This document shows positions 6,979 to 15,278 of a stretch of 32,910 nucleotides of DNA, piece after piece. This stretch comes from an uncultured Bacilli bacterium. GTDB taxonomy: Bacteria > Bacillota_I > Bacilli_A > RF39 > UBA660. The stretch covers positions 1-32,910 of the forward strand of contig CALVKI010000048.1 of assembly GCA_944332635.1 (NCBI GenBank), given 5' to 3'. The position numbers and the translations under genes were made by a program. The notes beneath the pieces are model-generated. The model was given only the letters and a program-made list of their open reading frames with translations, did not search any database and was not told where the DNA came from. Numbering within the stretch: the stretch's first letter is position 1; each line of letters starts with the position of its first letter.

Positions 6979-7356
6979 TTATCGTGATATATAAAGAAAT
7001 ATTAGACTAAACGCAATAGCAAACAATAATACATTATAAATTATACAAAACAAAATAAATTTCTGATTATTTTCTAAAATAAAGGATTCTTTGTTAATAT
7101 CGATTCCATAGTCAGAAAAAATATTTTTTATATCTATATCTTTACTGTTTAAAATTGAAATTAAATCTTCTTCTTTGACCTTAGGATATTCTTTCTTGAC
7201 TAAAGTAATAATCATACCTAGTTTATGATTGTAGTTTTTTGTATAAGTTCTATATTGATAGAAAAAGAATAAATTACCAACAACTGTAAAAATTAATAGA
7301 ATTAGAAAAGATAAATATAAATATCTCTTTAAATGTATTTTATTTTCTAACATCAT
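6979..7356 (-). pseudogene. Histidine kinase, N-terminal sensor fragment (frameshifted)
   Basis: This fragment holds the membrane part of the kinase. TM1 is at about residues 12-31 (LYLSFLILLIFTVVGNLFFF), followed by about 70 extracytoplasmic residues. TM2 (FILFCIIYNVLLFAIAFSLI) ends in FLYIS before a premature TAA. The loss of frame falls in or near the TATATAT tract at 6986-6992. Adding one TA, or removing one base, restores FLY-I-Y-HDKKQDKEIKK and joins it to the kinase core. The start is one of two ATGs (7356 or 7353) overlapping the end of the response-regulator gene, which indicates coupled translation. The 70-residue outer loop is larger than in BceS-type intramembrane sensors, so direct ligand sensing is possible. 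Confidence 0.8.
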
Positions 7357-8002
7357 CAATCCTATACCCTATACCCTTTATTGTAATAATGATATCCGTT
7401 TTTAACTTTTCTCTAATTCTTTTCATATAGACTGTGACAGTATTATCATTAATATCATTTCCTGTCCATTCCCAGATTTTTTCTATAATATAATCTCTTC
7501 TAACAACCCGTCCTAAATTAGTAAATAATAAATATAAAATTTTTATTTCTAGTCTTGTTAAGGAAATTACTTGGTGTTTTTTAGTCACTTCCATTTTATC
7601 AAGATCAAAACTAATATCTTGAATGGTAATGATAGTGTTATTTTGTTTTTTCATAATATTTCTTTTAATACGTGCCAATAATTCTCTTGGAGAAAATGGT
7701 TTTGTCATATAATCTTCTGCGCCGAGTTCTAATCCTTTGATAATATCATCTTCGCTATCTCTTGCAGTTAAAAAGATACTGGGAATATTTTTATCTTTGA
7801 TATATTTTTGATATAAATCAAATCCGTTTCCGTCTGGCAAAGACACATCTATAATAGAGAAATCTATTAATTTATTTTCTTCTAAACATTTGATAGTATC
7901 TGCTACATTCTTGCAAACTAGGATATGATATTTTTCTTTTTCTAAAGAATATATTAATCCATTGCTAATATTTTCATTATCTTCAATAAGTAAAATATTC
8001 AT
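7340..8002 (-). CDS. OmpR/PhoB-family response regulator
   Basis: This is a 220-residue two-domain transcription regulator. The receiver domain (about 1-118) has the acidic pair Glu7/Asp8, phospho-acceptor Asp52 (SIIDVSLPDGNG), Thr79 and Lys101 (MTKPFSPREL). The winged-helix DNA-binding domain (about 125-215) has the recognition region NDNTVTVYMKRIREKLKT. AAAGGAG precedes the ATG, and TATAAT (8032-8027) lies just after the terminator of the permease gene. It overlaps the broken kinase gene by about 17 bases. Its probable target is the ABC operon upstream, whose promoter carries tandem 11-bp repeats of the kind OmpR-type regulators bind. With the kinase frameshifted, its phosphorylation in this strain is uncertain. 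Confidence 0.92.
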   Translation of the reverse strand: MNILLIEDNENISNGLIYSLEKEKYHILVCKNVADTIKCLEENKLIDFSIIDVSLPDGNGFDLYQKYIKDKNIPSIFLTARDSEDDIIKGLELGAEDYMTKPFSPRELLARIKRNIMKKQNNTIITIQDISFDLDKMEVTKKHQVISLTRLEIKILYLLFTNLGRVVRRDYIIEKIWEWTGNDINDNTVTVYMKRIREKLKTDIIITIKGIGYRIDDVRK

Positions 8003-8026
8003 ACTAACTCCTTTCTAACTATTCTT

Positions 8027-8032
8027 ATTATA
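8027..8032 (-). promoter_or_regulatory. -10 element of the response-regulator gene
   Basis: A perfect TATAAT on the minus strand lies 25 bases before the ATG and directly behind the permease terminator. The 17-bp position for -35 (8055-8050) reads AGGGAT and is poor, so the promoter may be weak or activated. Confidence 0.4.
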
Positions 8033-8034
8033 GC

Positions 8035-8057
8035 AAAAAAGGGAAATAAATCCCTTT
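8035..8057 (-). terminator. Terminator of the ABC ATPase/permease operon
   Basis: On the minus strand AAAGGGA, a six-base loop and TCCCTTT form a 7-bp stem followed by further Ts. The stem begins inside the TAA stop of the permease gene. Confidence 0.7.
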
Positions 8058-10638
8058 AAATATTATCTTTTCTAATTGTTTCTATAATATTTTGTTTATT
8101 AATCTTATTGATAGAATACTTCATTATAATAAATACTAAGATAAATACCGAAACAATAGCAATAATCGTTGCAGATAATGGGAAATGGTATCCATAATCC
8201 ATCTTTTTCGCATAAGCATAATATACTAAATAGGAGCCAATCATTCCAAAAACAATTCCAAATAATAATGATTTACAACTATAAAATAAAGTTTCTAAAT
8301 TAATCATCTTATTAAATTCATTTTTTGTCATTCCAATACTTTTTAGCATTGCAAATTCTTTTTGTCTTAATTCTAAATTAGATGTAATCGTATTAAAAAT
8401 ATTTGTTATACCAATTAAAGTAATGACTGTAATAAATCCATATAAGAATACGGAAGTAAGTAATGATATTGCTCTTTGACTTTGTACACTCTCTTCAATA
8501 TTTGTAACATTTACTTCAGGAATCTCATTTTGAATATTTAAGACAACTTCACTAGGATTTTTTGTATTTATAGTTAAAATATATGGAGTAAATCCTATAG
8601 CATGAAAATCTTTTTCTGAGATAATTAAAAATCCAGCAGAACTATAGAAATCTTCTAATCCATCAGGTCGAATATCGGTTACAAAAGCAACATCAAACTC
8701 TAAAGGTTTATTATTATAAGTACCTTTTATCGTATCATTTTCTTTATAATTATAAATATTTTTTTCCATTGTTGTTCCATCTGCTGCAACTGTCTTATAG
8801 TTATTATTTAATATTCCTTTATTTTTTATGTTCTTTTCACTTAAGCCTAATTTTTTTGCATATTCTTTAAACGCTGCATCATTCATTGCGATAATATTCA
8901 TTCTAGTAATTTCTCTACAATATTGTGAATTTTTTATTTCAATATCATCAGAATAACAACCATAATTTTTTAATTGTTCTTTCAAAATATTTTTACCATA
9001 ACTAGTTAATTTAGATAAATCATTAATTTCTAGATAAGCGTTTTCTGAAGTTAAATTACTTTGATATAACATGGTATAGTCATCTATTCCAGCTAGTTTC
9101 AAAACATCTTCTATCTTTTTTGAATTTTCAAAAGAAGAGGTTACGATTATATTATAATCTAAATCCTGATAATAAGTATTTGAAGTTTTAAAAGTATAAT
9201 ATAAGAAAGAATTAATACTAACAAAAACAAAGATACTTATGGTTAAAGAAATAACTGTAGTTCTATATTTCTTCTTGCTTCTTTTTAAATTTTTATAAGC
9301 AATTGTTCCTCCCATATGAAATATTTTTTTTATCCAGAATGGAGTTTTTAATTTTTCCTTATTTATTTTAATATCTTCTTCATTTCTTATCAAATCAATA
9401 GGACTAATGCGACTTGCTTTTTTGGCAGCACTAATACTTGATAAATAAATAGTGATAAATCCTAAAACAATAGATAAAATTACTGGTAATAAGAATACCG
9501 GGAATTTAAAAGTTATTTCATTGTTAACATAATCTCCAATTAGTGAATTTACTAGTCCTACTAAGATAAACACTGCAAAATAACCAAATAGAATACCTAA
9601 AGGAATTCCTATAATTCCTAACATAAAGCCTTCCATAACCACACTTTTTTTTATCTGTTTCTTAGTAGCTCCTGCGCTTGCTAACATACCATAACTTCTT
9701 TTTTTCTCAGTAACTGAAATATCAAATGAATTTTTAATGCAAAATATGCTAGTACCTACAATGATTGTTAAAACAACAAATATTACTGAACAAAGCATAG
9801 AGATAGTACGTGAATTGAATCTTAATGCTTGCCATCTTAATAATTCTGTATTAAGAGAGTATTTTTCTGTTTGATTTTTAGAATTACTATTAAATGTTTT
9901 TCCTAAAATTTCAGAAAATGTTCTTTCATAGTCTGTAGGATTTTGAATGCGAATATAAAAAGTACTATCTTGATTCTCACTTTTTTTGTTATCATACCCT
10001 ACTGTAAGAGCACTAATTCCAGGATCTCCATATGGGTCTAATTCATAATCTCTTGCCATAATCCCTGTAATTACAAATGTCACATTTTGAGAATTAGTAA
10101 TTATCTCTTCTTCTACATAAGGGTTTTCCTTTGTCATAATATAATTATCTAAAGTCTTTCTTTGTCCTATATCTAATGTAATTGTATTGCCTATAGCGTA
10201 TTTATCCTTATTGGTAAGATACAATTCTTCGCTAATAAGGAGTTCATTCTTATCTTTAGGATATGCTCCATCTACCAATTTGATAGCTAAGTTAGAAAAA
10301 GATTTTATGTCTTGATAAGAATATAAGTGAATATAAGGTCGGTCTTCTGTTTCATCCTCAAAATTAGAATATCCTATATCATATAAAATATCAATTTGTG
10401 CAATATCGCGGTTGTTTTTTAGTGCTTTTAATTTTTCTTCTGATTCGTTATATAAGGCAATGTGATAATTTCCTCTACTAGCAATTGTTGATTCTATCAA
10501 AGCAGTTCGAAAACTAATAAATAGCCCTATCGTTGCACAAACTAGAGCAACAGATAAAATAATTCCAATGAGTGTACCAATACTTCTTTTTTTGTTTAAT
10601 AATAGATCTTTTTTAGATAGCTTGTTAAGTATTTTCAT
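8056..10638 (-). CDS. FtsX/MacB-type ABC transporter permease, 860 residues
   Basis: This is a large two-lobed permease of the MacB-PCD/FtsX class. TM1 lies at about 18-42 and is followed by an extracytoplasmic region of about 240 residues. Three helices come next (about 283-305, 335-360 and 378-405; the segment YGMLASAGATKKQIKKSV is the typical cytosolic coupling region). A second lobe repeats the plan, with a TM at about 458-480, about 250 outer residues, then three helices with FAMLKSIGMTKNEFNKMI as its coupling motif. This duplicated layout fits Firmicute transporters that resist or sense antimicrobial peptides and export lipoproteins or peptides. The cargo is unknown. It lies two bases after the ATPase gene and is followed by a terminator and the response-regulator gene, suggesting a signal-linked resistance module. 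Confidence 0.9.
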   Translation of the reverse strand: MKILNKLSKKDLLLNKKRSIGTLIGIILSVALVCATIGLFISFRTALIESTIASRGNYHIALYNESEEKLKALKNNRDIAQIDILYDIGYSNFEDETEDRPYIHLYSYQDIKSFSNLAIKLVDGAYPKDKNELLISEELYLTNKDKYAIGNTITLDIGQRKTLDNYIMTKENPYVEEEIITNSQNVTFVITGIMARDYELDPYGDPGISALTVGYDNKKSENQDSTFYIRIQNPTDYERTFSEILGKTFNSNSKNQTEKYSLNTELLRWQALRFNSRTISMLCSVIFVVLTIIVGTSIFCIKNSFDISVTEKKRSYGMLASAGATKKQIKKSVVMEGFMLGIIGIPLGILFGYFAVFILVGLVNSLIGDYVNNEITFKFPVFLLPVILSIVLGFITIYLSSISAAKKASRISPIDLIRNEEDIKINKEKLKTPFWIKKIFHMGGTIAYKNLKRSKKKYRTTVISLTISIFVFVSINSFLYYTFKTSNTYYQDLDYNIIVTSSFENSKKIEDVLKLAGIDDYTMLYQSNLTSENAYLEINDLSKLTSYGKNILKEQLKNYGCYSDDIEIKNSQYCREITRMNIIAMNDAAFKEYAKKLGLSEKNIKNKGILNNNYKTVAADGTTMEKNIYNYKENDTIKGTYNNKPLEFDVAFVTDIRPDGLEDFYSSAGFLIISEKDFHAIGFTPYILTINTKNPSEVVLNIQNEIPEVNVTNIEESVQSQRAISLLTSVFLYGFITVITLIGITNIFNTITSNLELRQKEFAMLKSIGMTKNEFNKMINLETLFYSCKSLLFGIVFGMIGSYLVYYAYAKKMDYGYHFPLSATIIAIVSVFILVFIIMKYSINKINKQNIIETIRKDNI

Positions 10639-10640
10639 AA

Positions 10641-11312
10641 CTAATCCTCCTTAACAATCTTTCCATCTTCTATCTTAATAATTCTATCTGCAACACTCGC
10701 CACTTCCATATCGTGAGTAATCATAATAATGGTTTGCTTATAATCTTTATTAGACTTTTTTAATAAAGCAACAATCTCATCACTAGCCTTAGAATCTAGG
10801 TTACCTGTTGGTTCATCTGCTAGAAGAATGGACGGGTTCGTAATTAAAGCTCTTCCAATAGATGCTCTTTGTTGTTGACCACCCGATAATTCGTTTGGTA
10901 AGTGATTTTTCCTGTTTTCTAACCCTAATAATTTTAATAAATTTTCTAAGTTTTCTCTATCCACTTCTCGATTATCTAATTCTAATGGTAAAGTGATATT
11001 TTCTTCGACGTTTAATATTGGTATTAAATTATAAAATTGATAAACCAATCCTATTTGTCTTCTTCTAAAAATGGCTAATTTATCATCATTTAACTGATAA
11101 ATATTTTTACCAGCAATAAATACTTCTCCTTTTGTTGGTCTATCTACTCCACCAATTAAATGAAGCAAAGTAGATTTTCCAGAACCACTTGCTCCAACAA
11201 TTGCAACAAACTCTCCTTTTTCTACTGAAAAAGAAACATCATCTAAAGCAACTACTTTGTTTTCTCCTTTTCCATAAATTTTGGAAAGATGTTCTATTTT
11301 TAATATTTCCAT
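10641..11312 (-). CDS. ABC transporter ATP-binding protein (LolD/MacB type)
   Basis: This 223-residue ATPase is the motor for the 860-residue permease downstream. Walker A is GASGSGKST (residues 40-48), the Q loop is YQFYN, the signature is LSGGQQQR (near 142), Walker B is ILLADEPTGNLD, and the H loop is ITHDMEVA. The sequence is typical of the MacB/LolD class that drives FtsX-like permeases by mechanotransmission rather than by direct channel transport. AAGGAAG precedes the ATG. The promoter region carries tandem copies of GTAAGTGAC spaced by 11 bp, which are candidate binding sites for the neighbouring response regulator. The length is normal and no anomaly is visible. Confidence 0.94.
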   Translation of the reverse strand: MEILKIEHLSKIYGKGENKVVALDDVSFSVEKGEFVAIVGASGSGKSTLLHLIGGVDRPTKGEVFIAGKNIYQLNDDKLAIFRRRQIGLVYQFYNLIPILNVEENITLPLELDNREVDRENLENLLKLLGLENRKNHLPNELSGGQQQRASIGRALITNPSILLADEPTGNLDSKASDEIVALLKKSNKDYKQTIIMITHDMEVASVADRIIKIEDGKIVKED

Positions 11313-11329
11313 ACTCTTCTTCCTTTCTT

Positions 11330-11370
11330 AGTGATAAGTATATGGTAATGTAAGTGACAAGTAAGTGACT
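11330..11370 (-). promoter_or_regulatory. Tandem-repeat operator and -10 upstream of the ABC operon
   Basis: The plus strand shows GTAAGTGAC at 11350-11358 and again at 11361-11369, exactly 11 bp apart. A related AGTGATAAGTA at 11330-11340 matches AGTGACAAGTA at 11353-11363. On the minus strand TATACT (11342-11337) can serve as -10, and no good -35 stands 17 bp above it. Direct repeats on one helical face replacing a weak -35 are typical of promoters activated by OmpR-family regulators, and such a regulator is encoded in this module. Confidence 0.55.
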
Positions 11371-11394
11371 TTTTATATTTTTTTAGTATAGTGA

Positions 11395-11799
11395 TTAAAT
11401 TATATTATCTTTTATATCGATAATATCATCTATATATATTTTTATCTGATTCATAAGAATAATATATCTATCTATTTCATCTATTTTTTTAATATTATCT
11501 GTAATCTTTTGATAACTTCCTCCACTCTTTTTCTTATCTGCTACAAAATACGTAATAGTCACTTTGGGATTTTGTCTTATGTTTTTCTTTAACCATTCCA
11601 GTTTAACATTTAATTTTAATTTTTCATCTTCTGCTAACTCTAGTTTGCAATGAGTTATTCTTGCTATTTCTTTTATCTTTTCATCATACCCTGTTAAAGC
11701 ACTAAATGGTGCAAACTGCGCAGAACGATTATTCAGAGACATAGAGGGATATTTTGATTTAGGTCTAGATAAATTAATAATATCTTTATATTTATTCAT
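11395..11799 (-). CDS. YolD-like protein
   Basis: This small protein (134 residues from the ATG at 11799) has the YolD-family core NNRSAQFAPFSALTGYDEKI at about residues 23-42, followed by a helical region. YolD-like genes sit beside Y-family polymerase genes (uvrX, yqjW) in Bacilli and are thought to regulate or assist the UmuD-less polymerase V analogue, by analogy with UmuD. The start overlaps the polymerase stop by eight bases (ATGAATAA), after TTGGAGGG. A TTG four codons earlier is part of that ribosome site and is unlikely to be used. Both genes are under the LexA-box promoter at 13295-13323. No terminator is obvious before the next operon. Confidence 0.85.
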   Translation of the reverse strand: MNKYKDIINLSRPKSKYPSMSLNNRSAQFAPFSALTGYDEKIKEIARITHCKLELAEDEKLKLNVKLEWLKKNIRQNPKVTITYFVADKKKSGGSYQKITDNIKKIDEIDRYIILMNQIKIYIDDIIDIKDNII

Positions 11800-13279
11800 G
11801 ATGCCCTCCAATTTGTTTGTTTCTTACTATCGTAGTAGCACCCTCTTCTAAATTCATTCCTCGAAGGATGGCATTCTTCCCATACTTTTCCTTTATATTT
11901 AATACTACCTGTTGTAATGAGTTTTCTTCTCTTTCTTTTTGTTTCCTTTTTCTCTCCTCTATATGTAATGTATCAGGATTTGTAAATATATCTAACTGTT
12001 CATATTTTAAAACCAGCTTCTCTTTTTCTACTGATGTTAACCCAGTTGCACTAATGTTTATTTTTTTCACGAATAAATTTTGATCTATAATTTCTTCAAA
12101 TAATTTAGTTACTGCTTCCATTATTTGTTTAGAAGAAGAAGTTTTTTCTCCTAAATGAATATTACCATGAGAGTGTTTAGGTATTTTTCTTCCATAAAAG
12201 TCTTCTTTTACTTCTCCATGGTAATCCTCGGTAATATTTGAAATATCATATCCTATTGTTAAAACTAATTGGTCAGTTATTAAATGTTTATCTGTTAAAT
12301 TTAGGGCTAGTAGTTCAGCCATTTCTCGAATAATTAGTTTTGCTTTTGAATATGGATATGGATATGGTAAAACTTGACCTGTACTGATACTTTTTGCTAA
12401 TGGTTTATAAGATTTTATTGATTCTATCGTACAGGGTTCTACTCCCCAAGCATGATCAATTAATAACTCGGCATTCACACCAAATAATTTATATAATAAT
12501 TCTTCATTTTCTATAGAACACTTGGCAATATCTCCTAAAGTATAAATATGATATTGTTCCAACCTACTCGCAATTCCTTTTCCAATTCTCCAAATATCTG
12601 TAATTGGTTTATAATCCCAGAGCTTTTCTTTAAAATTTTTCTCGTCTAACCTAGCAATTCTTACTCCGTACTCATCTGCTTTTGCGTGTTTAGCAACAAC
12701 ATCCATTGCTACTTTTGCTAGAAAAAGATTACTACCAATTCCTGCTGTTGCGGTAATTCCTGTTTCTTTTACCACTTCTTTTAATATTTCTGTTACAAAC
12801 TCTTTTGGTGTAGTATGATTATATTTTAAATATTTAGTAATATCTGCAAATACTTCATCGATAGAATATACAAAAATATCTTCTTTGGCAATATACTTTA
12901 AATAAATATTATATATCTTAGCAGAAAAATTAATATAATGTGACATTCTAGGAGGAGCAATAATCAAATCTAATTCCTTTGTTTTATCATTTTTTAATTC
13001 ATCATCATTAATAGATTTTCCTGTAAACTTTCTAAACTTATTTTCTTCTTTTCGTTTTCGATTGACCTCTTTTACTAATTGTAATAATTCAAATAGTCTG
13101 GCTCTTCCTCCAATACCATATTGTTTTAGGGAAGGACCAATAGCTAGACAGATTGTTTTTTCTGTTCTAGTAGTATCAGCAACTGCTAAATTAGTTTTTA
13201 ATGGATCTAATCTTCTTTCTACACATTCTACAGATGCGTAAAAACTCTTTAAATCAATACAGATATAAACTTTTTCCAT
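11792..13279 (-). CDS. Y-family DNA polymerase, UvrX/YqjW type (SOS translesion polymerase)
   Basis: This 495-residue polymerase has the Y-family active site: Asp9 in ICIDLKSFYASVE, and Asp141-Glu142 in VYSIDEVFADI. A helix-hairpin-helix region (DIWRIGKGIASRL) and a little-finger domain follow. Residues 428-432 (QLDIF) form a beta-clamp binding motif. The C-terminus (NIKEKYGKNAILRG) is shared by the UvrX/YqjW group of Bacilli, which is longer than DinB/PolIV. It copies past lesions at the cost of mutations. A LexA-type box, CGAACATTTGTTCT, lies between the -35 and -10 of its promoter. The coupled downstream gene is yolD-like, as in Bacillus. Relatives are found both on prophages/ICEs and on chromosomes. 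Confidence 0.93.
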   Translation of the reverse strand: MEKVYICIDLKSFYASVECVERRLDPLKTNLAVADTTRTEKTICLAIGPSLKQYGIGGRARLFELLQLVKEVNRKRKEENKFRKFTGKSINDDELKNDKTKELDLIIAPPRMSHYINFSAKIYNIYLKYIAKEDIFVYSIDEVFADITKYLKYNHTTPKEFVTEILKEVVKETGITATAGIGSNLFLAKVAMDVVAKHAKADEYGVRIARLDEKNFKEKLWDYKPITDIWRIGKGIASRLEQYHIYTLGDIAKCSIENEELLYKLFGVNAELLIDHAWGVEPCTIESIKSYKPLAKSISTGQVLPYPYPYSKAKLIIREMAELLALNLTDKHLITDQLVLTIGYDISNITEDYHGEVKEDFYGRKIPKHSHGNIHLGEKTSSSKQIMEAVTKLFEEIIDQNLFVKKINISATGLTSVEKEKLVLKYEQLDIFTNPDTLHIEERKRKQKEREENSLQQVVLNIKEKYGKNAILRGMNLEEGATTIVRNKQIGGHHE

Positions 13280-13294
13280 CTCATCACCATTTAT

Positions 13295-13323
13295 ATTTTA
13301 TCACGAACATTTGTTCTTGTTAA
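13295..13323 (-). promoter_or_regulatory. SOS promoter of the polymerase-yolD operon with LexA box
   Basis: Minus-strand -35 TTAACA (13323-13318) and -10 TAAAAT (13300-13295) are 17 bp apart. The LexA/DinR-type box CGAACATTTGTTCT occupies 13304-13317, entirely within the spacer. The Bacillota consensus is CGAACRNRYGTTCG. The half-sites CGAAC and GTTC match, with deviations at the central R and the last base. Repressor bound there would block polymerase. Confidence 0.8.
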
Positions 13324-13338
13324 GTGGAAATTTTTATA

Positions 13339-13358
13339 AAAAAAGATAAATCTTTTTT
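13339..13358 (-). terminator. Terminator after the DUF3592-like gene
   Basis: The A-run/T-run hairpin AAAAAAGA-TAAA-TCTTTTTT is a self-complementary, potentially bidirectional terminator. It lies 40 bases past the stop of the 13399 gene and just upstream of the SOS promoter, which it would insulate. Confidence 0.6.
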
Positions 13359-13398
13359 GACTTATCTACTAATGTTTTTATTAAGCAATTATAAACTA

Positions 13399-13929
13399 TT
13401 AATTATTCTTTTTATAAAAAATGGCTTGATAAATACTAAATACTATAAAATATAATCCTACAAGAATTAACACTGTCAAAATTAATCCTGGAATCAAAAA
13501 ATTAAGTCTATAAATATTAAATATTTTGATTGAAGAAAATGTACCTGTCATCATATATAGAATTCCAAAACACAATGAACAGAAAAATATGCCCATACCA
13601 AATGTAAAAAAATTAAATCTATGTACTTTTTCCTTTTTATTTTTCTTGTTAAATGTTTCAATCAAGAATAGTATAGATATTACTGTAAACATTCCTCCTA
13701 CTAACCATAATAGAACAAAACTCTCTCCACCAACTAACATTGCTTCTTCGGGATAATTTGGATTGTATTTTATTACTCTTGTACTGTCTTGCTTTGGAAT
13801 CACGCCCGATCCGAAGGATGTACTAATTTCATATTTTTGTCCATTTACAATATAATAATAAACTAAATAATAAGTAGTACCATCTTCATCTTGATGATAA
13901 ATTTTTGCATCTGTAAAATGACCTATCAC
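13399..13929 (-). CDS. DUF3592-like membrane protein
   Basis: This is a 176-residue protein with an N-terminal extracytoplasmic-type beta domain (about 1-72). Its pattern, YYLVYYYIVNGQKYEISTSF then VIKYNPNYPEEAML, matches DUF3592 proteins. Three hydrophobic segments follow at about 70-92, 104-124 and 145-168. Its function is unknown. The start is GTG at 13929, preceded by AAAGG ten bases upstream; no ATG is available between the in-frame stop and the domain. The gene begins 13 bases after the stop of the preceding membrane-protein gene, so it is the last gene of the cluster that runs from 16809, and it ends before a terminator. Confidence 0.65.
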   Translation of the reverse strand: MIGHFTDAKIYHQDEDGTTYYLVYYYIVNGQKYEISTSFGSGVIPKQDSTRVIKYNPNYPEEAMLVGGESFVLLWLVGGMFTVISILFLIETFNKKNKKEKVHRFNFFTFGMGIFFCSLCFGILYMMTGTFSSIKIFNIYRLNFLIPGLILTVLILVGLYFIVFSIYQAIFYKKNN

Positions 13930-13942
13930 TTCTTTATAACCT

Positions 13943-14485
13943 TTAGTTTTTTTCCGTTAATTGTAAATAATTATAAACACCAAACCCTAATAGCATTATT
14001 CCTATAATTAAAACAACAATAAAAACTGCTGGTCTTGTCAATTTTTTTAATTTTATTCTTAAATGTTGTCTCTTTGAGGACTGTTCCTTTGACATTGGTT
14101 GTTTACTACTTTTTTTCTTTTTAAAGAATAAATGACGAATAATAAGTATTATGATTCCCCAACCGATTAACGCTATTGCTATCAACTGATGTTCATGACT
14201 TTTTATAGCAAAATAACAAAATGCTATTAAAAATCCTATAATATAAGATAAGAAACTAATAACATAGATTGTATTACAATACCGAGCTAATTTGACTTTC
14301 TCTAGTAATATAAAACTACTTCTTAATACAGTTGCAATACTACATATTATAAAAGGTAACAAAATCAGTTTAGTTATTAAATTGCCATGAAAAAATATAA
14401 TAATTAGAAATATTGTTATTGGTACTGTTGTTATTAATGTGGATAATGATACAAATTTATTTTGTATTATCTGTTCTCCTTCCAA
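13943..14485 (-). CDS. Hypothetical multi-pass membrane protein, 180 residues
   Basis: I do not recognise a family. Hydrophobic segments lie at about residues 15-33, 37-58, 68-92, 98-114 and 150-172, separated by a basic loop FKKKKSSKQPMSKEQSSKRQ near 118-140. The only canonical in-frame start is TTG at 14485, and it has no ribosome site before it. A strong AAGGAG lies just after it, five to eight bases ahead of two ATA codons. A short ATG frame (MNHKQYWKENR) overlaps the same site. The true start is therefore open. It follows the 66-residue membrane gene and precedes the DUF3592-like gene. Confidence 0.6.
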   Translation of the reverse strand: MEGEQIIQNKFVSLSTLITTVPITIFLIIIFFHGNLITKLILLPFIICSIATVLRSSFILLEKVKLARYCNTIYVISFLSYIIGFLIAFCYFAIKSHEHQLIAIALIGWGIIILIIRHLFFKKKKSSKQPMSKEQSSKRQHLRIKLKKLTRPAVFIVVLIIGIMLLGFGVYNYLQLTEKN

Positions 14486-14512
14486 TATTGTTTGTGATTC
14501 ATAATACTAATT

Positions 14513-14713
14513 TTATCTATTTTTATCATAGTTAATAATACATATCAATAATAAAATAACACCTATTATTTCCATTCCTACTGAAAGTCCCAATAATATA
14601 CCAGAGGTAAATTTTGAAAAATTAGTAGCACCTTCCGTTAGATATATTCTAGTTAATGATAATGCTTCTGCAATTACAATTAATATTGTAGCAGATATTA
14701 ACTTCTTTGCCAT
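14513..14713 (-). CDS. Small membrane protein, 66 residues
   Basis: This is a short protein with two predicted membrane helices (about residues 4-20 and 38-60) and a basic C-terminus. No family is recognised. GTAGGTG stands seven bases before the ATG, and the gene sits seven bases after the stop of the 168-residue membrane gene, which supports real coding and co-transcription. It may be a small subunit or an immunity-like peptide, but nothing in the sequence decides that. Confidence 0.55.
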   Translation of the reverse strand: MAKKLISATILIVIAEALSLTRIYLTEGATNFSKFTSGILLGLSVGMEIIGVILLLICIINYDKNR

Positions 14714-14720
14714 ACTACAC

Positions 14721-15227
14721 CTACTTCAAATTTTGATTGTTTCTTATAAAAAATAAAATAATTGATCTAAAAAAACCCAATGTAAATACATTTATTATTG
14801 TTAAAATATCAGCTAGCTTGGGATATACCTTTTTAATAATACTATGAGTTAAAATTAAGTTAAAAATAAAACTTAATATTAATAATAAAATAATTATAAA
14901 AAATATTATTGTATTTATTGTACTAGGAAATATTTTAATTGTATAAGAAATAATAATTAATATTACTGTGATTGCATCTATAATACCTAGAGAAATTCCT
15001 AATTTTCTTTTTTCTGATACTTTTCCTAAAATACATTTATTATAAAATGGTATGAAAGAAAAACTTGAGTATTTATAATTTTTTCTTTTTAGAATGGTAT
15101 GTAAAAAAATACTTTCAAAAATATAATTTATTAAAATATAAATTGTAATTGCCATTACAACTATAAAAAATATAAAAAACATAGACATTAAAATACTTAA
15201 TAATATAAAAATACTCAATCCTCCCAT
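14721..15227 (-). CDS. Hypothetical membrane protein with FIPFYNKCILGK motif
   Basis: This 168-residue protein has five or so membrane helices (about 5-40, 78-95, 104-128 and 145-160). The loop SFSFIPFYNKCILGKV (about residues 55-70) after the first helices recalls a group of uncharacterised Firmicute membrane proteins with an aromatic-Pro-Phe-x-Asn-x-x-x-Leu-Gly-Lys motif. I cannot assign a function. AAAGGAAG precedes the ATG with good spacing. It is the third gene of the cluster and is followed closely by the 66-residue gene. Confidence 0.6.
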   Translation of the reverse strand: MGGLSIFILLSILMSMFFIFFIVVMAITIYILINYIFESIFLHTILKRKNYKYSSFSFIPFYNKCILGKVSEKRKLGISLGIIDAITVILIIISYTIKIFPSTINTIIFFIIILLLILSFIFNLILTHSIIKKVYPKLADILTIINVFTLGFFRSIILFFIRNNQNLK

Positions 15228-15278
15228 ATAATCACTTCCTTTTCTAACTTTTAATTTTCGTAATCTTATTACTATTTT

